Below, in pieces: positions 15,169 to 24,816 of a stretch of DNA of 64,000 nt (position 1 is the first letter of the stretch; each line of letters opens with the position of its first letter). A program made the position numbers and the translations under genes. Location: NCBI RefSeq assembly GCF_003054225.1, contig NZ_QBKQ01000003.1:124001-188000 (forward strand), read 5' to 3'. Source of the stretch: Christiangramia gaetbulicola (GTDB lineage: Bacteria; Bacteroidota; Bacteroidia; Flavobacteriales; Flavobacteriaceae). Under the pieces are notes generated by a model. That model was not told the DNA's origin, made no database searches, and was given only the letters and a program-made list of their open reading frames with translations.

Positions 15169-16051
15169 CCCTGTTCTTTTAAAAGAATCTGTTGACGGTT
15201 TAGATATAAAACCTGATGGGGTCTATGTGGATGTAACCTTCGGTGGAGGAGGGCATTCCCGGGAGATCTTAAAAAGGCTGGGGCCTAATGGAAAACTTTA
15301 TGCTTTCGATCAGGATAAGGATGCTCTGGAGAATAAGATCGATGATGAGCGTTTTACCCTTATCAATGAAAATTTCAGATTTCTGAAACGATTTTTGAGG
15401 TTTTACGGGGTAAAGAAAGTTGACGGTATCCTTGGTGATTTTGGAGTTTCCTCGCATCAGTTCAATGAAGCTGAAAGAGGATTTTCTACCAGGTTCGACG
15501 CGAAACTGGATATGAGGATGAATCAGGGTGATAAGTTGAGCGCCTACGAGGTGATCAACGAATATGACGAAGAACAATTAAAAAGATTGTTCTACGAATA
15601 TGCCGATCTAAAGAACGCTCCAAAACTGGCTAGAACGATTGTTTCAGAAAGAAAGAACAACCCGATCGAAACCAGTGAGCAACTAAATGAATTATTGAAG
15701 CCTTTATTATTTAAAGGAAAGGAAAATAAGATCCTGGCGCAGATCTATCAGGCAATAAGGATAGAGGTGAACCAGGAGATCGAAGTTCTTAAAGAGTTCT
15801 TACTGCAAACAGAAGAGATTATCAAGCCCGATGGAAGGTTGAGTTTGATCTCCTATCACTCCCTGGAAGACAGGTTGGTGAAAAGGTATATAAGGAGTGG
15901 TTTGTTTGAAGGGGAGCCGGAAAAGGATATGTATGGAAATATATCTGTTCCGTTCAAAAAAGTAAATGGATTGATCGTTCCTTCCAAGGAAGAGATCAAA
16001 CAGAATAATCGCGCACGAAGCGCTAAGCTAAGAGTGGCGAGAAAGTTATAA
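15155..16051 (+). CDS. rsmH: 16S rRNA (cytosine1402-N4)-methyltransferase RsmH (MraW)
   Basis: It methylates N4 of C1402 in 16S rRNA using S-adenosylmethionine. The family motifs are YHNPVLLKESVDGL at the N-terminus, the SAM-binding TFGGGGHSREIL, FDQDKDAL, GDFGVSSHQFNEAERGFS and the C-terminal SYHSLEDRLVKRY. I prefer ATG 15155 (MEYHNPVLL), because homologues start just before YHNPVLL; ATG 15146 adds three residues. Either way it overlaps mraZ by 14-23 bases. It abuts ftsL with no gap. Confidence 0.95.
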   Translation: MEYHNPVLLKESVDGLDIKPDGVYVDVTFGGGGHSREILKRLGPNGKLYAFDQDKDALENKIDDERFTLINENFRFLKRFLRFYGVKKVDGILGDFGVSSHQFNEAERGFSTRFDAKLDMRMNQGDKLSAYEVINEYDEEQLKRLFYEYADLKNAPKLARTIVSERKNNPIETSEQLNELLKPLLFKGKENKILAQIYQAIRIEVNQEIEVLKEFLLQTEEIIKPDGRLSLISYHSLEDRLVKRYIRSGLFEGEPEKDMYGNISVPFKKVNGLIVPSKEEIKQNNRARSAKLRVARKL

Positions 16052-16375
16052 ATGTCCATGAAAAGAGGTTTTTATAACATACTGAAAGCGAATTTTCTTA
16101 TCAGCGAAGATGCTGTAAAGAACTGGAGGTTCATAGTGTTCTGTACCATACTGGCTATTGTGATGATCGCAAGTTCACACAATGCCGAGAAAAAAGTACA
16201 TCAGATCGCAAAACTGAATAAAGAGGTGCTGGAGTTGAGAAGTGAGTTTTTAGAAAGGCGATCAAAATTGATGAGAGTGAAAATGGAATCTACCATCACC
16301 GAAAAAATGGTAGAAAAGGGGATAGGGCCTTCAGAGACCCCACCCAATAAAATAAGAGTGATAATAAAAGACTAA
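16052..16375 (+). CDS. ftsL: FtsL-like cell division protein
   Basis: A 107-residue bitopic protein in the FtsL position between rsmH and ftsI. It has a short cytoplasmic N-terminus, one transmembrane helix near 26-43 (WRFIVFCTILAIVMIASS) and a periplasmic heptad-rich helix (HQIAKLNKEVLELRSEFLERRSKL, in two parts) expected to pair with an FtsB-type partner and FtsQ. Sequence similarity across FtsL proteins is poor, so topology, size and gene position carry the call. It starts immediately at the rsmH stop. Confidence 0.85.
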   Translation: MSMKRGFYNILKANFLISEDAVKNWRFIVFCTILAIVMIASSHNAEKKVHQIAKLNKEVLELRSEFLERRSKLMRVKMESTITEKMVEKGIGPSETPPNKIRVIIKD

Positions 16376-16382
16376 CCCAAAA

Positions 16383-18374
16383 ATGGCTACAACCGAAAAA
16401 AGCATCCTGAATCGTATGTATTTCGTGGCTGGCTGTCTCTTTATTTTTGCGATAGCAGTAGGGGTTAAATTGCTTAATATTCAGTTTGTTCACGGTGAAC
16501 ATTATAAGGAATTGGCTGAAGAGCGCACTCTAAAGAACTTCAAAATTCCGGCAAACCGCGGGAATCTATACGATGTAAACGGCAATCTTCTGGCGACATC
16601 TGTTCCTAAATATGATGTAAGGTTCGATGCAGTAACTGTTTCAGATAAGAACTTCGAAGAAAATATAGGTCCGTTATCAGATAAACTTTCAAAGATGCTG
16701 GGGCAACCTGCTTCTTATTATTCTCAGAAATTAAGAGCGGCCAGGGCGAATAAGCAACGATATGTGCTAATTGCCAGAAACCTTGGTTATTCAGATTATA
16801 TGAAGATGAGAGAGTTTCCAATGTTTAATCTGGGAGCTTATAAAGGAGGTATGATCACCGAGCAAAGTACCGTTCGTGAACATCCGCTTGGGAAAATGGG
16901 TGAGAGAACCGTTGGTTATGAAAGAAGGGATGAAAACGGATATTTTACCCGGGTAGGTCTGGAAGGTGCTTTCAGTAATTATTTGAGAGGTACAGACGGC
17001 CGCAGGTTAAAACAAAAGATCGCCAAAGGACAGTGGAAGCCAATAAGTGATAATAATGAAATGGAGCCGAGGGATGGTTATGATGTGGTTTCTACCATAG
17101 ATGTGAACATCCAGGATATCGCCCATCATTCCTTATTAAAACAACTGGAATATTTTGAGGCAGATCATGGAACCGTGGTGGTGATGGAAACCGCTACCGG
17201 GGAGATCAAAGCCATGTCTAATCTTGGCAGAACCAAGGATGGTACTTATTTCGAAAAAAGGAATTACGCGGTCTATGAAGCTCATGAGCCGGGTTCAACG
17301 TTTAAATTAATGGCTATGGTCGCTGCTTTGGAAGACAAGGTGGTAGATACCAGCAAGGTTATAGATACAGAAAAAGGAGTGGTTAGATTTTACGGAAGGC
17401 CGGTGAGAGATTCTCATCATGGTGGCTATGGTAAGATCTCTGCTGCTAAGGCATTTGAAGTTTCTTCGAATACCGCATTTACAAAAATGATCACCGAAGG
17501 ATACAAGAACAATCCTTCAAAATTTGTTGATCGACTTTATTCAATGGGACTTAACCAGAAAATTGGTCTTGAAATCAAGGGTGAGGGATCCCCCCGAATT
17601 CCTCACCCACAAGACAAAAGCTGGAATGGTTTAAGCCTTCCCTGGATGGCCTTTGGTTATGGCGTGGCCATAACACCTCTGCAAACGCTTACTTTTTATA
17701 ATGCTATCGCCAATGATGGTGAAATGATAAAACCACGATTCATCAAGGAAGTGAAAGATCGTGACAAGCCTATCATTACCATGGAAAAACAGGTGATGAA
17801 TCCTGCGATATGTTCCGTGGAAACCGCGAAGAAGGTGAGAGCGATGATGAAGAAAACCGTGGAAAGAGGAACGGCTGCTAATATTTATACTGAAAACTTT
17901 TCTATGGCTGGTAAAACAGGAACCTGCCAGACCGAATACTGGATAGAGCCGGGAAGATATATCGCATCTTTTGCGGGTTATTTCCCAGCGGAAAATCCGA
18001 AATATTCCTGTATAGTGGTAATCCATAAACCGAACCGAAGAAAAGGTTATTACGGGAATATTGTGGCAGCTCCGGTCTTTAAGGATATCGCCAGAAAGAT
18101 CTATACAGATACTCCGGTGATGGATGAGCTGGAGTCTCTTGAAGTGAACGATGACAAGGTAAAAACAGATTTCGAAAAATACTACACCAAGATACAGGAC
18201 GAAAAATTATTGATGCCAGACGTGACTGGAATGCCAGCCATGGACGCTATTTCTATCCTTGAAAATCTTGGTCTGGAGGTAAAGTTCAACGGCAGAGGTG
18301 TCGTAAAAAGACAGTCTGTATCTGCAGGACAAAAACTTAAGAATAAGCAAACCGTAAAATTGGAATTGAGTTAA
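16383..18374 (+). CDS. ftsI: Septal transpeptidase FtsI (PBP3) with C-terminal PASTA domain
   Basis: A class B penicillin-binding protein that cross-links septal peptidoglycan. The 663 residues contain one N-terminal membrane anchor (about 14-34), the non-catalytic dimerisation domain (IPANRGNLYDVNGNLLATS), and the transpeptidase domain with SxxK at GSTFK (Ser305), SSN in SSNTAF and KTGT near Lys511. A single PASTA domain covers about 607-663 (LMPDVTGMPAMDAISILENL...), which E. coli FtsI lacks. It is followed at one-base overlap by murE. Confidence 0.95.
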   Translation: MATTEKSILNRMYFVAGCLFIFAIAVGVKLLNIQFVHGEHYKELAEERTLKNFKIPANRGNLYDVNGNLLATSVPKYDVRFDAVTVSDKNFEENIGPLSDKLSKMLGQPASYYSQKLRAARANKQRYVLIARNLGYSDYMKMREFPMFNLGAYKGGMITEQSTVREHPLGKMGERTVGYERRDENGYFTRVGLEGAFSNYLRGTDGRRLKQKIAKGQWKPISDNNEMEPRDGYDVVSTIDVNIQDIAHHSLLKQLEYFEADHGTVVVMETATGEIKAMSNLGRTKDGTYFEKRNYAVYEAHEPGSTFKLMAMVAALEDKVVDTSKVIDTEKGVVRFYGRPVRDSHHGGYGKISAAKAFEVSSNTAFTKMITEGYKNNPSKFVDRLYSMGLNQKIGLEIKGEGSPRIPHPQDKSWNGLSLPWMAFGYGVAITPLQTLTFYNAIANDGEMIKPRFIKEVKDRDKPIITMEKQVMNPAICSVETAKKVRAMMKKTVERGTAANIYTENFSMAGKTGTCQTEYWIEPGRYIASFAGYFPAENPKYSCIVVIHKPNRRKGYYGNIVAAPVFKDIARKIYTDTPVMDELESLEVNDDKVKTDFEKYYTKIQDEKLLMPDVTGMPAMDAISILENLGLEVKFNGRGVVKRQSVSAGQKLKNKQTVKLELS

Positions 18375-19840
18375 TGAAAGTATTAAAGGACATACTTTAC
18401 AGGGTGAATATGAAGGCGGTTGCCGGGGATACCGGTGTGACCATTAACGATATACATTTCGATTCCAGGAAGGTGAAGCTTAATGATGTCTTTGTGGCCA
18501 TTAGAGGAACTCAGTCTGATGGACATGACTTTATTAAAAATGCTGAAGATCAGGGCGCTCTTGCAGTTGTTTGCGAGGAGATTCCTGAAAATAAAATAAA
18601 CGGGGTTACCTACATTGAAGTTGAAGATACTAAAAAGGCTCTGGCCTATATATCTGCCAATTACTTCGATGAACCTTCTTCAAAATTGAAACTTGTTGGA
18701 GTTACAGGAACCAATGGTAAAACGACCATTGCGACCTTGCTTTACGATCTGTTCTCTAAGGCCGGATTTAAATGCGGTCTTCTTTCTACAGTGAAAGTAA
18801 TGGTAGGGACTGAAGAGCATTCTGCTATAAGAACTACTCCAGATTCTATAACTATCAATTCCTATTTGAAGGATATGAACGATGTTGGAGTGGAATTCTG
18901 CTTTATGGAAGTAAGCTCTCACGGGATAGATCAGCATAGAACTACCGCTCTCAAATTCGCAGGCGGAATATTCACCAATCTTTCTCATGACCATTTGGAT
19001 TATCACAAGGACTTCGCGGAATATCGCGATGTAAAAAAGCGCTTTTTCGATGAGCTGCCTGCTTCTGCCTTTGCGCTTACCAATGCCGATGACAAGAATG
19101 GGCCGGTGATGCTTCAGAATACAAAAGCAAAAAAATATACCTACGCGCTGAAATCTTACGCAGATTACCAAGCGCAGATACTCGAAAATAATTTCACAGG
19201 ATTACTTCTGAAAATAAAAGGTCAGGAGCTGTGGACCAAACTGATTGGAAGTTTCAATGCCTACAATGTATTGGCAATTTATGCCACGGCAGATCTTTTA
19301 GGATTGAAAACCATGGAGATCCTGCGCATTATTAGTGAACTGAATTCTGTTAGTGGGAGGTTTCAATATGTGATCTCTGAAAATGATAAGATCACTGCTA
19401 TCGTGGATTACGCGCATACTCCAGATGCATTGAAAAATGTATTGGAAACTATAAACAGCATCCGTACTAAGAACGAAGAGTTGATTACGGTGGTAGGTTG
19501 CGGTGGTGACAGGGATACTACCAAAAGACCGATCATGGGGAATATCGCCTCTGCATTAAGCAGTAAGGTGATCTTTACCAGCGATAATCCCAGGACCGAA
19601 GATCCTGAAAAGATCATTGCAGATGTTGAAGCAGGAGTAGAACCGCAGAACTTTAAAAAAACAATGAGTGTTACCAACAGGAAGCAGGCTATTAAAACAG
19701 CTTGCCAAATGGCGGGACCTAATGATATTATTCTAATTGCCGGTAAAGGTCATGAGACTTACCAGGAGGTAAACGGAGAGCGATTCGATTTTGATGATCT
19801 CAAGATCGTGAACGAATTTTTAAAACAACTGGATAAATAA
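18374..19840 (+). CDS. murE: UDP-N-acetylmuramoyl-L-alanyl-D-glutamate--2,6-diaminopimelate ligase MurE
   Basis: It adds the third stem amino acid to the peptidoglycan precursor in the cytosol. The 488-residue Mur ligase has the P-loop [15 protein letters not shown] (about 114-128), the carbamylated-Lys region and the C-terminal ATP/amino-acid domain. [13 protein letters not shown] contains the DNPR motif that marks meso-diaminopimelate-specific MurE, so the cell wall is predicted to be of the mDAP type. Both ends are one-base stop/start overlaps with ftsI and mraY. Confidence 0.96.
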   Translation: MKVLKDILYRVNMKAVAGDTGVTINDIHFDSRKVKLNDVFVAIRGTQSDGHDFIKNAEDQGALAVVCEEIPENKINGVTYIEVEDTKKALAYISANYFDEPSSKLKLVGVTGTNGKTTIATLLYDLFSKAGFKCGLLSTVKVMVGTEEHSAIRTTPDSITINSYLKDMNDVGVEFCFMEVSSHGIDQHRTTALKFAGGIFTNLSHDHLDYHKDFAEYRDVKKRFFDELPASAFALTNADDKNGPVMLQNTKAKKYTYALKSYADYQAQILENNFTGLLLKIKGQELWTKLIGSFNAYNVLAIYATADLLGLKTMEILRIISELNSVSGRFQYVISENDKITAIVDYAHTPDALKNVLETINSIRTKNEELITVVGCGGDRDTTKRPIMGNIASALSSKVIFTSDNPRTEDPEKIIADVEAGVEPQNFKKTMSVTNRKQAIKTACQMAGPNDIILIAGKGHETYQEVNGERFDFDDLKIVNEFLKQLDK

Positions 19841-21072
19841 TGCTGTATTACTTATTTAAATTTCTGGAAGAACAGTATCAGTTGCCGGGAGCGCAGTTGT
19901 TTGAATTCCTGTCGTTCAGGTCTGCCATGGCGATCATTTTATCGCTGGGTATTTCCACGATCTACGGTAAGAGGATCATCAATTATTTAAGAGCAAAACA
20001 AATTGGCGAAAGCGTTCGTGACCTGGGATTAAAAGGTCAGTCTGAAAAGGCTGGAACTCCAACCATGGGTGGTATTATTATCATCGTGGCGACACTTATT
20101 CCTGTGTTGCTCTTCGCTAAACTTGAAAATATTTATGTCATCCTTTTGATCGTAACTACTATCTGGATGGGAGTCATCGGGTTCTTGGATGATTATATCA
20201 AGACCTTCAAAAAGGATAAGGAAGGATTAAAAGGGAAATTCAAGGTGATAGGTCAGATTGGTCTTGGATTGATCGTTGGATGTACCATGTATTTTCACCC
20301 TCAGATCACCACCAAGGAGGTAGTGACCGAAACCAATCCTACAGAAGATGTTATTGCTCGTGCTGAGGTGGTAGATATGGGCCCGGAAGTAAAGGATACC
20401 AGTACTACTATCCCTTTTGTAAAAAATAATGAATTTGAATATTCGAGCCTGATCAGCTGGATCGACCCGTCATTAGTTAATTACGCCTGGCTTATTTTTA
20501 TTCCTATCGTGATCTTTATCGTGACGGCTGTTTCTAATGGTGCCAATCTAACCGATGGTATCGATGGTCTTGCCGCGGGTTCTTCAGCAATAATCGTATT
20601 GACATTAGGCATATTTGCCTGGGTATCTGGTAACATCATTTTCTCAGATTACCTGAATATCATGTATATCCCGCGTTCTGGAGAGATGACCATTTTCATT
20701 ACAGCTTTTGCGGGTGCCCTGGTTGGATTTTTATGGTATAACACTTTTCCTGCCCAGGTTTTTATGGGTGACACCGGGAGTTTGACCATAGGAGGAATTA
20801 TTGCGGTTCTGGCGATCGCTACAAGAAAAGAATTATTGATCCCGCTTTTATGCGGAATCTTTTTAATAGAAAACCTTTCGGTAGTAATGCAGGTGGGTTG
20901 GTTCAAGTTTACCAAACGAAAATACGGCGAGGGCAGGAGGATTTTCCTGATGTCACCATTGCATCACCACTACCAGAAGAAAGGAAAACATGAGAGTAAG
21001 ATCGTAGTGAGGTTCTGGATCGTTGGGATTTTCCTGGCTATTCTAACCATAGTTACGTTGAAGGTTCGATAA
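19840..21072 (+). CDS. mraY: Phospho-N-acetylmuramoyl-pentapeptide transferase MraY
   Basis: It transfers phospho-MurNAc-pentapeptide to undecaprenyl phosphate, forming lipid I on the inner face of the membrane. The catalytic motifs are [23 protein letters not shown] (Asp pair near 117-118), [10 protein letters not shown] and the [12 protein letters not shown] loop. At 410 residues it is about 50 longer than E. coli MraY; the excess is an insertion of about 55 polar residues (about 152-208) between membrane segments. Such insertions are, to my recollection, usual in Bacteroidota. Confidence 0.96.
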   Translation: MLYYLFKFLEEQYQLPGAQLFEFLSFRSAMAIILSLGISTIYGKRIINYLRAKQIGESVRDLGLKGQSEKAGTPTMGGIIIIVATLIPVLLFAKLENIYVILLIVTTIWMGVIGFLDDYIKTFKKDKEGLKGKFKVIGQIGLGLIVGCTMYFHPQITTKEVVTETNPTEDVIARAEVVDMGPEVKDTSTTIPFVKNNEFEYSSLISWIDPSLVNYAWLIFIPIVIFIVTAVSNGANLTDGIDGLAAGSSAIIVLTLGIFAWVSGNIIFSDYLNIMYIPRSGEMTIFITAFAGALVGFLWYNTFPAQVFMGDTGSLTIGGIIAVLAIATRKELLIPLLCGIFLIENLSVVMQVGWFKFTKRKYGEGRRIFLMSPLHHHYQKKGKHESKIVVRFWIVGIFLAILTIVTLKVR

Positions 21073-21082
21073 GCAGGAAATT

Positions 21083-22420
21083 GTGAGTAAGAAGATAGCG
21101 ATACTGGGCGGTGGAGAAAGCGGGATTGGAACTGCAATTCTCGCGAAGAAAAACGGGTATGAGATCTTCCTTTCAGATAAAGGAAAGATCAAGGATAAAT
21201 ACAAGGAAGTTCTTAAACATATTGAGATCGAGTGGGAAGATGAAAAGCATACCGAGTCGAAGATCTTTGATGCAGATGTGGTGATGAAAAGTCCTGGTAT
21301 TCCTGATACTGCACCAATGATAGTGCAGTTGAGAGAAAAAGGAATTCCGGTAATTTCTGAGATCGAGTTCGCCTCGTGGTTTTCTGAAGTTCCTGTGATT
21401 GGAATTACCGGTAGTAATGGTAAAACAACGGTGACCAGCCTTGTGCAGCATTTGCTGAAAGAAGGAGGGGTAGATTCCGGAATGGGAGGCAATATTGGGA
21501 ATAGTTATGCCAAGCTGGTGGCTGAAGAAACCCATGAATGGCACGTGCTGGAGATAAGCAGTTTTCAGCTGGATGGAATCGCAGATTTCAGACCGCATAT
21601 AGCGATCCTTACGAATATCACTCCGGATCACCTGGATAGGTATGATTATAAACTGGAGAAATATATCGCTTCGAAATTCAGGATTGCGATGAATCAAAAC
21701 GAAGATGATTATTTCATCTACGATGCAGACGATAAAAATATTACGGACTGGCTTGAAAAGAATCCGGTGAGATCTCAAAAACTGCCATTTTCAATAGAGA
21801 AGAAAATTGAAAACGGCGCATTTATAGAAAATGAAAATATTGTTGTAACAATTAATAACACCAAGTTTACTATGCCAACATCAGAACTTGCCCTTCAAGG
21901 CAAACATAATGCTAAGAATGCCATGGCTGCGGCCACGGTATCGCAACTGCTCCGTATTAGAAAGCAAACGATAAGAGAGAGTATGTCGAATTTCCAGGGA
22001 GTGGAACACCGCCTTGAAAAAGTGCTGAAGATTAATAATGTGCTCTACATTAATGATTCCAAGGCTACCAATGTAAATGCTACTTATTATGCGTTAGAAA
22101 GCATGGAGTCTGAAACTGTATGGATCGTTGGTGGTGTGGATAAAGGGAATGTTTATGATGACCTTCTTCCATTGGTAAACGAAAAGGTAAAAGCAATTAT
22201 CTGCCTTGGGGTAGATAACCAAAAGATCAAAGCTTCTTTTGGGAATATCGTGGAAACAATGGTAGAAACCACTTCCATGAGCGAAGCGGTACAGATGGCT
22301 TATAAACTTGCTGAAAAAGGTGATAATGTATTGCTTTCCCCGGCATGTGCTAGTTTCGACTTGTTCGAAAATTATGAGGACAGGGGAAGACAATTTAAAG
22401 AAGCAGTTAGGAATTTATAG
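21083..22420 (+). CDS. murD: UDP-N-acetylmuramoyl-L-alanine--D-glutamate ligase MurD
   Basis: It adds D-Glu to UDP-MurNAc-L-Ala. The protein has 445 residues with the N-terminal UDP-binding Rossmann domain (KIAILGGGESGIGTA), the P-loop GITGSNGKTTVTSLV (about 109-123), the ITPDHLDRY region and the C-terminal DSKATNVNAT motif. The start is GTG at 21083, placed 6 bases after an AGGAAA ribosome-binding-like sequence. The gene is followed by an 89-base gap with a long palindrome, the only real break in the dcw operon. Confidence 0.95.
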   Translation: MSKKIAILGGGESGIGTAILAKKNGYEIFLSDKGKIKDKYKEVLKHIEIEWEDEKHTESKIFDADVVMKSPGIPDTAPMIVQLREKGIPVISEIEFASWFSEVPVIGITGSNGKTTVTSLVQHLLKEGGVDSGMGGNIGNSYAKLVAEETHEWHVLEISSFQLDGIADFRPHIAILTNITPDHLDRYDYKLEKYIASKFRIAMNQNEDDYFIYDADDKNITDWLEKNPVRSQKLPFSIEKKIENGAFIENENIVVTINNTKFTMPTSELALQGKHNAKNAMAAATVSQLLRIRKQTIRESMSNFQGVEHRLEKVLKINNVLYINDSKATNVNATYYALESMESETVWIVGGVDKGNVYDDLLPLVNEKVKAIICLGVDNQKIKASFGNIVETMVETTSMSEAVQMAYKLAEKGDNVLLSPACASFDLFENYEDRGRQFKEAVRNL

Positions 22421-22431
22421 AATTCTGAGAC

Positions 22432-22493
22432 CGTCAAGCTGAACTTGTTTCAGCTTCTTTAAGAAGAGATCCTGAAACAAGTTCAGGATGACG
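22432..22493. repeat. REP-like imperfect palindrome between murD and ftsW
   Basis: Arms 22432-22453 and 22472-22493 are inverted copies matching at 20 of 22 positions, with mismatches at the sixth and seventh. The core is CTGAACTTGTTTCAG and its complement. The 18-base loop (22454-22471) itself contains the small palindrome CTTCTTTAAGAAG. There is no T tract, so it is not a typical terminator; it looks like an interspersed intergenic palindrome. A single copy is seen in this window. Confidence 0.75.
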
Positions 22494-22509
22494 AAAAAGA
22501 AATAAAAGA

Positions 22510-23718
22510 ATGAGCAACGTTTTTGCAAATCTTAAAGGAGACAAGGTGATCTGGGCGGTAGCCGGACTGTTGGCGATATTTTCATTTTTGCCGGTTTACA
22601 GTGCCAGTAGTAACCTTGCTTATCTTCATGGCGATGGAAGTACTTCCGGGTATCTGGTTGTGCACTTTTTTCATTTGCTGCTAGGATTCTGCGTGTTGTT
22701 CGCGGTTCATAAAATACCCTACCATTATTTTCGGGGTATTTCGATATTACTGCTGCCGGTGGTAATTCTATTACTTCTGTTTACCATCGCACAGGGAACT
22801 ACCATAGATGGGGCTTACGCCAGTAGATGGATACAGATCCCGGTACTAAATGTATCATTTCAATCCTCCACTTTTGCAGCGGTGGTTCTTATGGTTTATG
22901 TGGCCAGATACCTGTCTAAAGTGACCGAAAGAACAGTGACATTTAAAGAGACAATTCTTCCGCTTTGGCTGCCTGTTTTCGCGGTATTAGTATTAATTTT
23001 GCCGGCCAATTTCTCCACAACAGCGATCATTTTTTGTATGACACTGGTGTTGATGTTCTTAGGTGGATATCCAATAAAATATCTGGGTGCTATTGTAGGT
23101 GCAGGGATCATTATGCTGAGCATTTTCGTCCTTACCGCCAAGGCTTTTCCTGGTCTTTTACCAAACAGGGTAGATACCTGGACCAGCAGGATAGAAACAT
23201 TTTTTGATGACGAAGAAGGAGCTGAGCAATACCAGGTTGAAAAAGCCAAGATCGCGATCGCTCAGGGTGGTATCACCGGAACCGGAATAGGCAAAAGTGT
23301 TCAGAGAAATTTTTTACCCCAATCCTCTTCAGATTTTATCTATGCGATCATAGTTGAAGAAATGGGATTAATAGGAGCTTTTGGAGTGATGCTTGCATAT
23401 TTACTATTGCTTTTCAGGATAGTGATCGTGGCTACCAAAGCCAATACCGTCTTCGGGAAACTTGTAGTGATGGGTGTAGGATTGCCGGTGGTTTTCCAGG
23501 CGCTTATCAATATGGGGGTTGCTGTTGAATTGTTTCCGGTAACTGGTCAAACTCTTCCCCTTGTTAGTAGTGGAGGAACATCCATCTGGATGACCTGTAT
23601 TGCGCTGGGAATTATTTTGAGTGTAAGCGCCAAAAGAGAAGAATTAAAGGAATTTGAAAATAAAGAATTTGAGGGCGAGGAAGAAAATCCTCTGGACATC
23701 TTAAGCGAAGCAATATGA
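22510..23718 (+). CDS. ftsW: SEDS-family cell division protein FtsW
   Basis: A polytopic inner-membrane glycosyltransferase that polymerises lipid II at the septum in partnership with FtsI. It has 402 residues with about ten hydrophobic helices. Signature segments include [20 protein letters not shown] (the SEDS substrate cleft region), [20 protein letters not shown] and the C-terminal [11 protein letters not shown] motif. Its position between murD and murG is the standard dcw order. The stop overlaps the murG start by 4 bases (ATGA). Confidence 0.95.
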   Translation: MSNVFANLKGDKVIWAVAGLLAIFSFLPVYSASSNLAYLHGDGSTSGYLVVHFFHLLLGFCVLFAVHKIPYHYFRGISILLLPVVILLLLFTIAQGTTIDGAYASRWIQIPVLNVSFQSSTFAAVVLMVYVARYLSKVTERTVTFKETILPLWLPVFAVLVLILPANFSTTAIIFCMTLVLMFLGGYPIKYLGAIVGAGIIMLSIFVLTAKAFPGLLPNRVDTWTSRIETFFDDEEGAEQYQVEKAKIAIAQGGITGTGIGKSVQRNFLPQSSSDFIYAIIVEEMGLIGAFGVMLAYLLLLFRIVIVATKANTVFGKLVVMGVGLPVVFQALINMGVAVELFPVTGQTLPLVSSGGTSIWMTCIALGIILSVSAKREELKEFENKEFEGEEENPLDILSEAI

Positions 23719-24812
23719 AAGAAAGTTTACGCGTCATATTATCCGGTGGAGGAACAGGAGGACATATCTATCCTGCCATTGCTATTGCCGATGAAATAAA
23801 GAGAAGGCATCCAGATGCTGAAATTCTTTTTGTTGGAGCAAAAGATCGCATGGAGATGGAAAAGGTTCCGCAGGCTGGATATGAGATCGAAGGTCTCTGG
23901 ATAAGTGGCGTGGATAGATCTTTTAGTCTTAAGAATTTCATTTTCCCTTTCAAATTAATGAGCAGCCTTTCCAGGTCCAGAAAGATCATTAAAAGATTCA
24001 AGCCTGATATTGTGATCGGGACGGGTGGATTTGCCAGCGGACCATTGCTAAGGGTTGCGATTTCTAAAGGAATTCCAACCTTGATACAGGAGCAGAATTC
24101 CCTGCCGGGGATCACCAATCGTATTCTGGCTAAGTATGCAGATACGATCTGCGCGGCTTATGAAAAAGTAAAAGAGGTTTTCCCTGCTGGAAAAACTATC
24201 ATTACCGGGAACCCGGTAAGACAGGATCTTTTGGAGGTAAATAAACTAAGAGAAGAAGCTTTAAGTCATTTTAATCTTTCAAAGGATAAGAAAACTGTTC
24301 TGGTTCTGGGCGGAAGTCTTGGTGCTAGAAGGATCAATAAACTTATAGAGAACGATCTTAAGAAGTTTAAAGATGAAGATGTTCAGCTCATCTGGCAGAT
24401 AGGTAAACTATACTACGATGAGTATAAAAAATACGATTCGGTTAATGTAAGAGCCAAAGAATTCATCAATAGAATGGATTATGCTTATGCAGCGGCCGAT
24501 GTGATCATTTCAAGAGCAGGAGCGGGAAGTGTTTCTGAACTTTGTATCGTTGGGAAGCCGGTATTATTTATCCCGTCACCTAATGTAGCTGAAAACCACC
24601 AGGCCAAAAACGCCATGGCGGTTACAGATCATGATGCTGCTTTGATGATCACTGAAGATGAATTGACTGAAAGGTTTGAGCCATGTTTTTTCAGCCTTTT
24701 ACAGGATGAGAGAAGGATGAACCGTTTTGCTCAGAATATTAAAAAACTGGCTTTGCCAAATGCGACTTCAGATATTGTGGATGAAGTTGAAAAGCTGATA
24801 AAAAATAAATAA
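23715..24812 (+). CDS. murG: UDP-N-acetylglucosamine--lipid I N-acetylglucosaminyltransferase MurG
   Basis: It adds GlcNAc to lipid I to give lipid II at the inner face of the membrane. The 365-residue GT-B fold enzyme has the first glycine loop [44 protein letters not shown], the hinge [13 protein letters not shown] and the UDP-GlcNAc region [13 protein letters not shown] ... [10 protein letters not shown]. Four-base overlap with ftsW and four-base spacing to murC indicate one transcript. Confidence 0.96.
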   Translation: MKESLRVILSGGGTGGHIYPAIAIADEIKRRHPDAEILFVGAKDRMEMEKVPQAGYEIEGLWISGVDRSFSLKNFIFPFKLMSSLSRSRKIIKRFKPDIVIGTGGFASGPLLRVAISKGIPTLIQEQNSLPGITNRILAKYADTICAAYEKVKEVFPAGKTIITGNPVRQDLLEVNKLREEALSHFNLSKDKKTVLVLGGSLGARRINKLIENDLKKFKDEDVQLIWQIGKLYYDEYKKYDSVNVRAKEFINRMDYAYAAADVIISRAGAGSVSELCIVGKPVLFIPSPNVAENHQAKNAMAVTDHDAALMITEDELTERFEPCFFSLLQDERRMNRFAQNIKKLALPNATSDIVDEVEKLIKNK

Positions 24813-24816
24813 AGAA

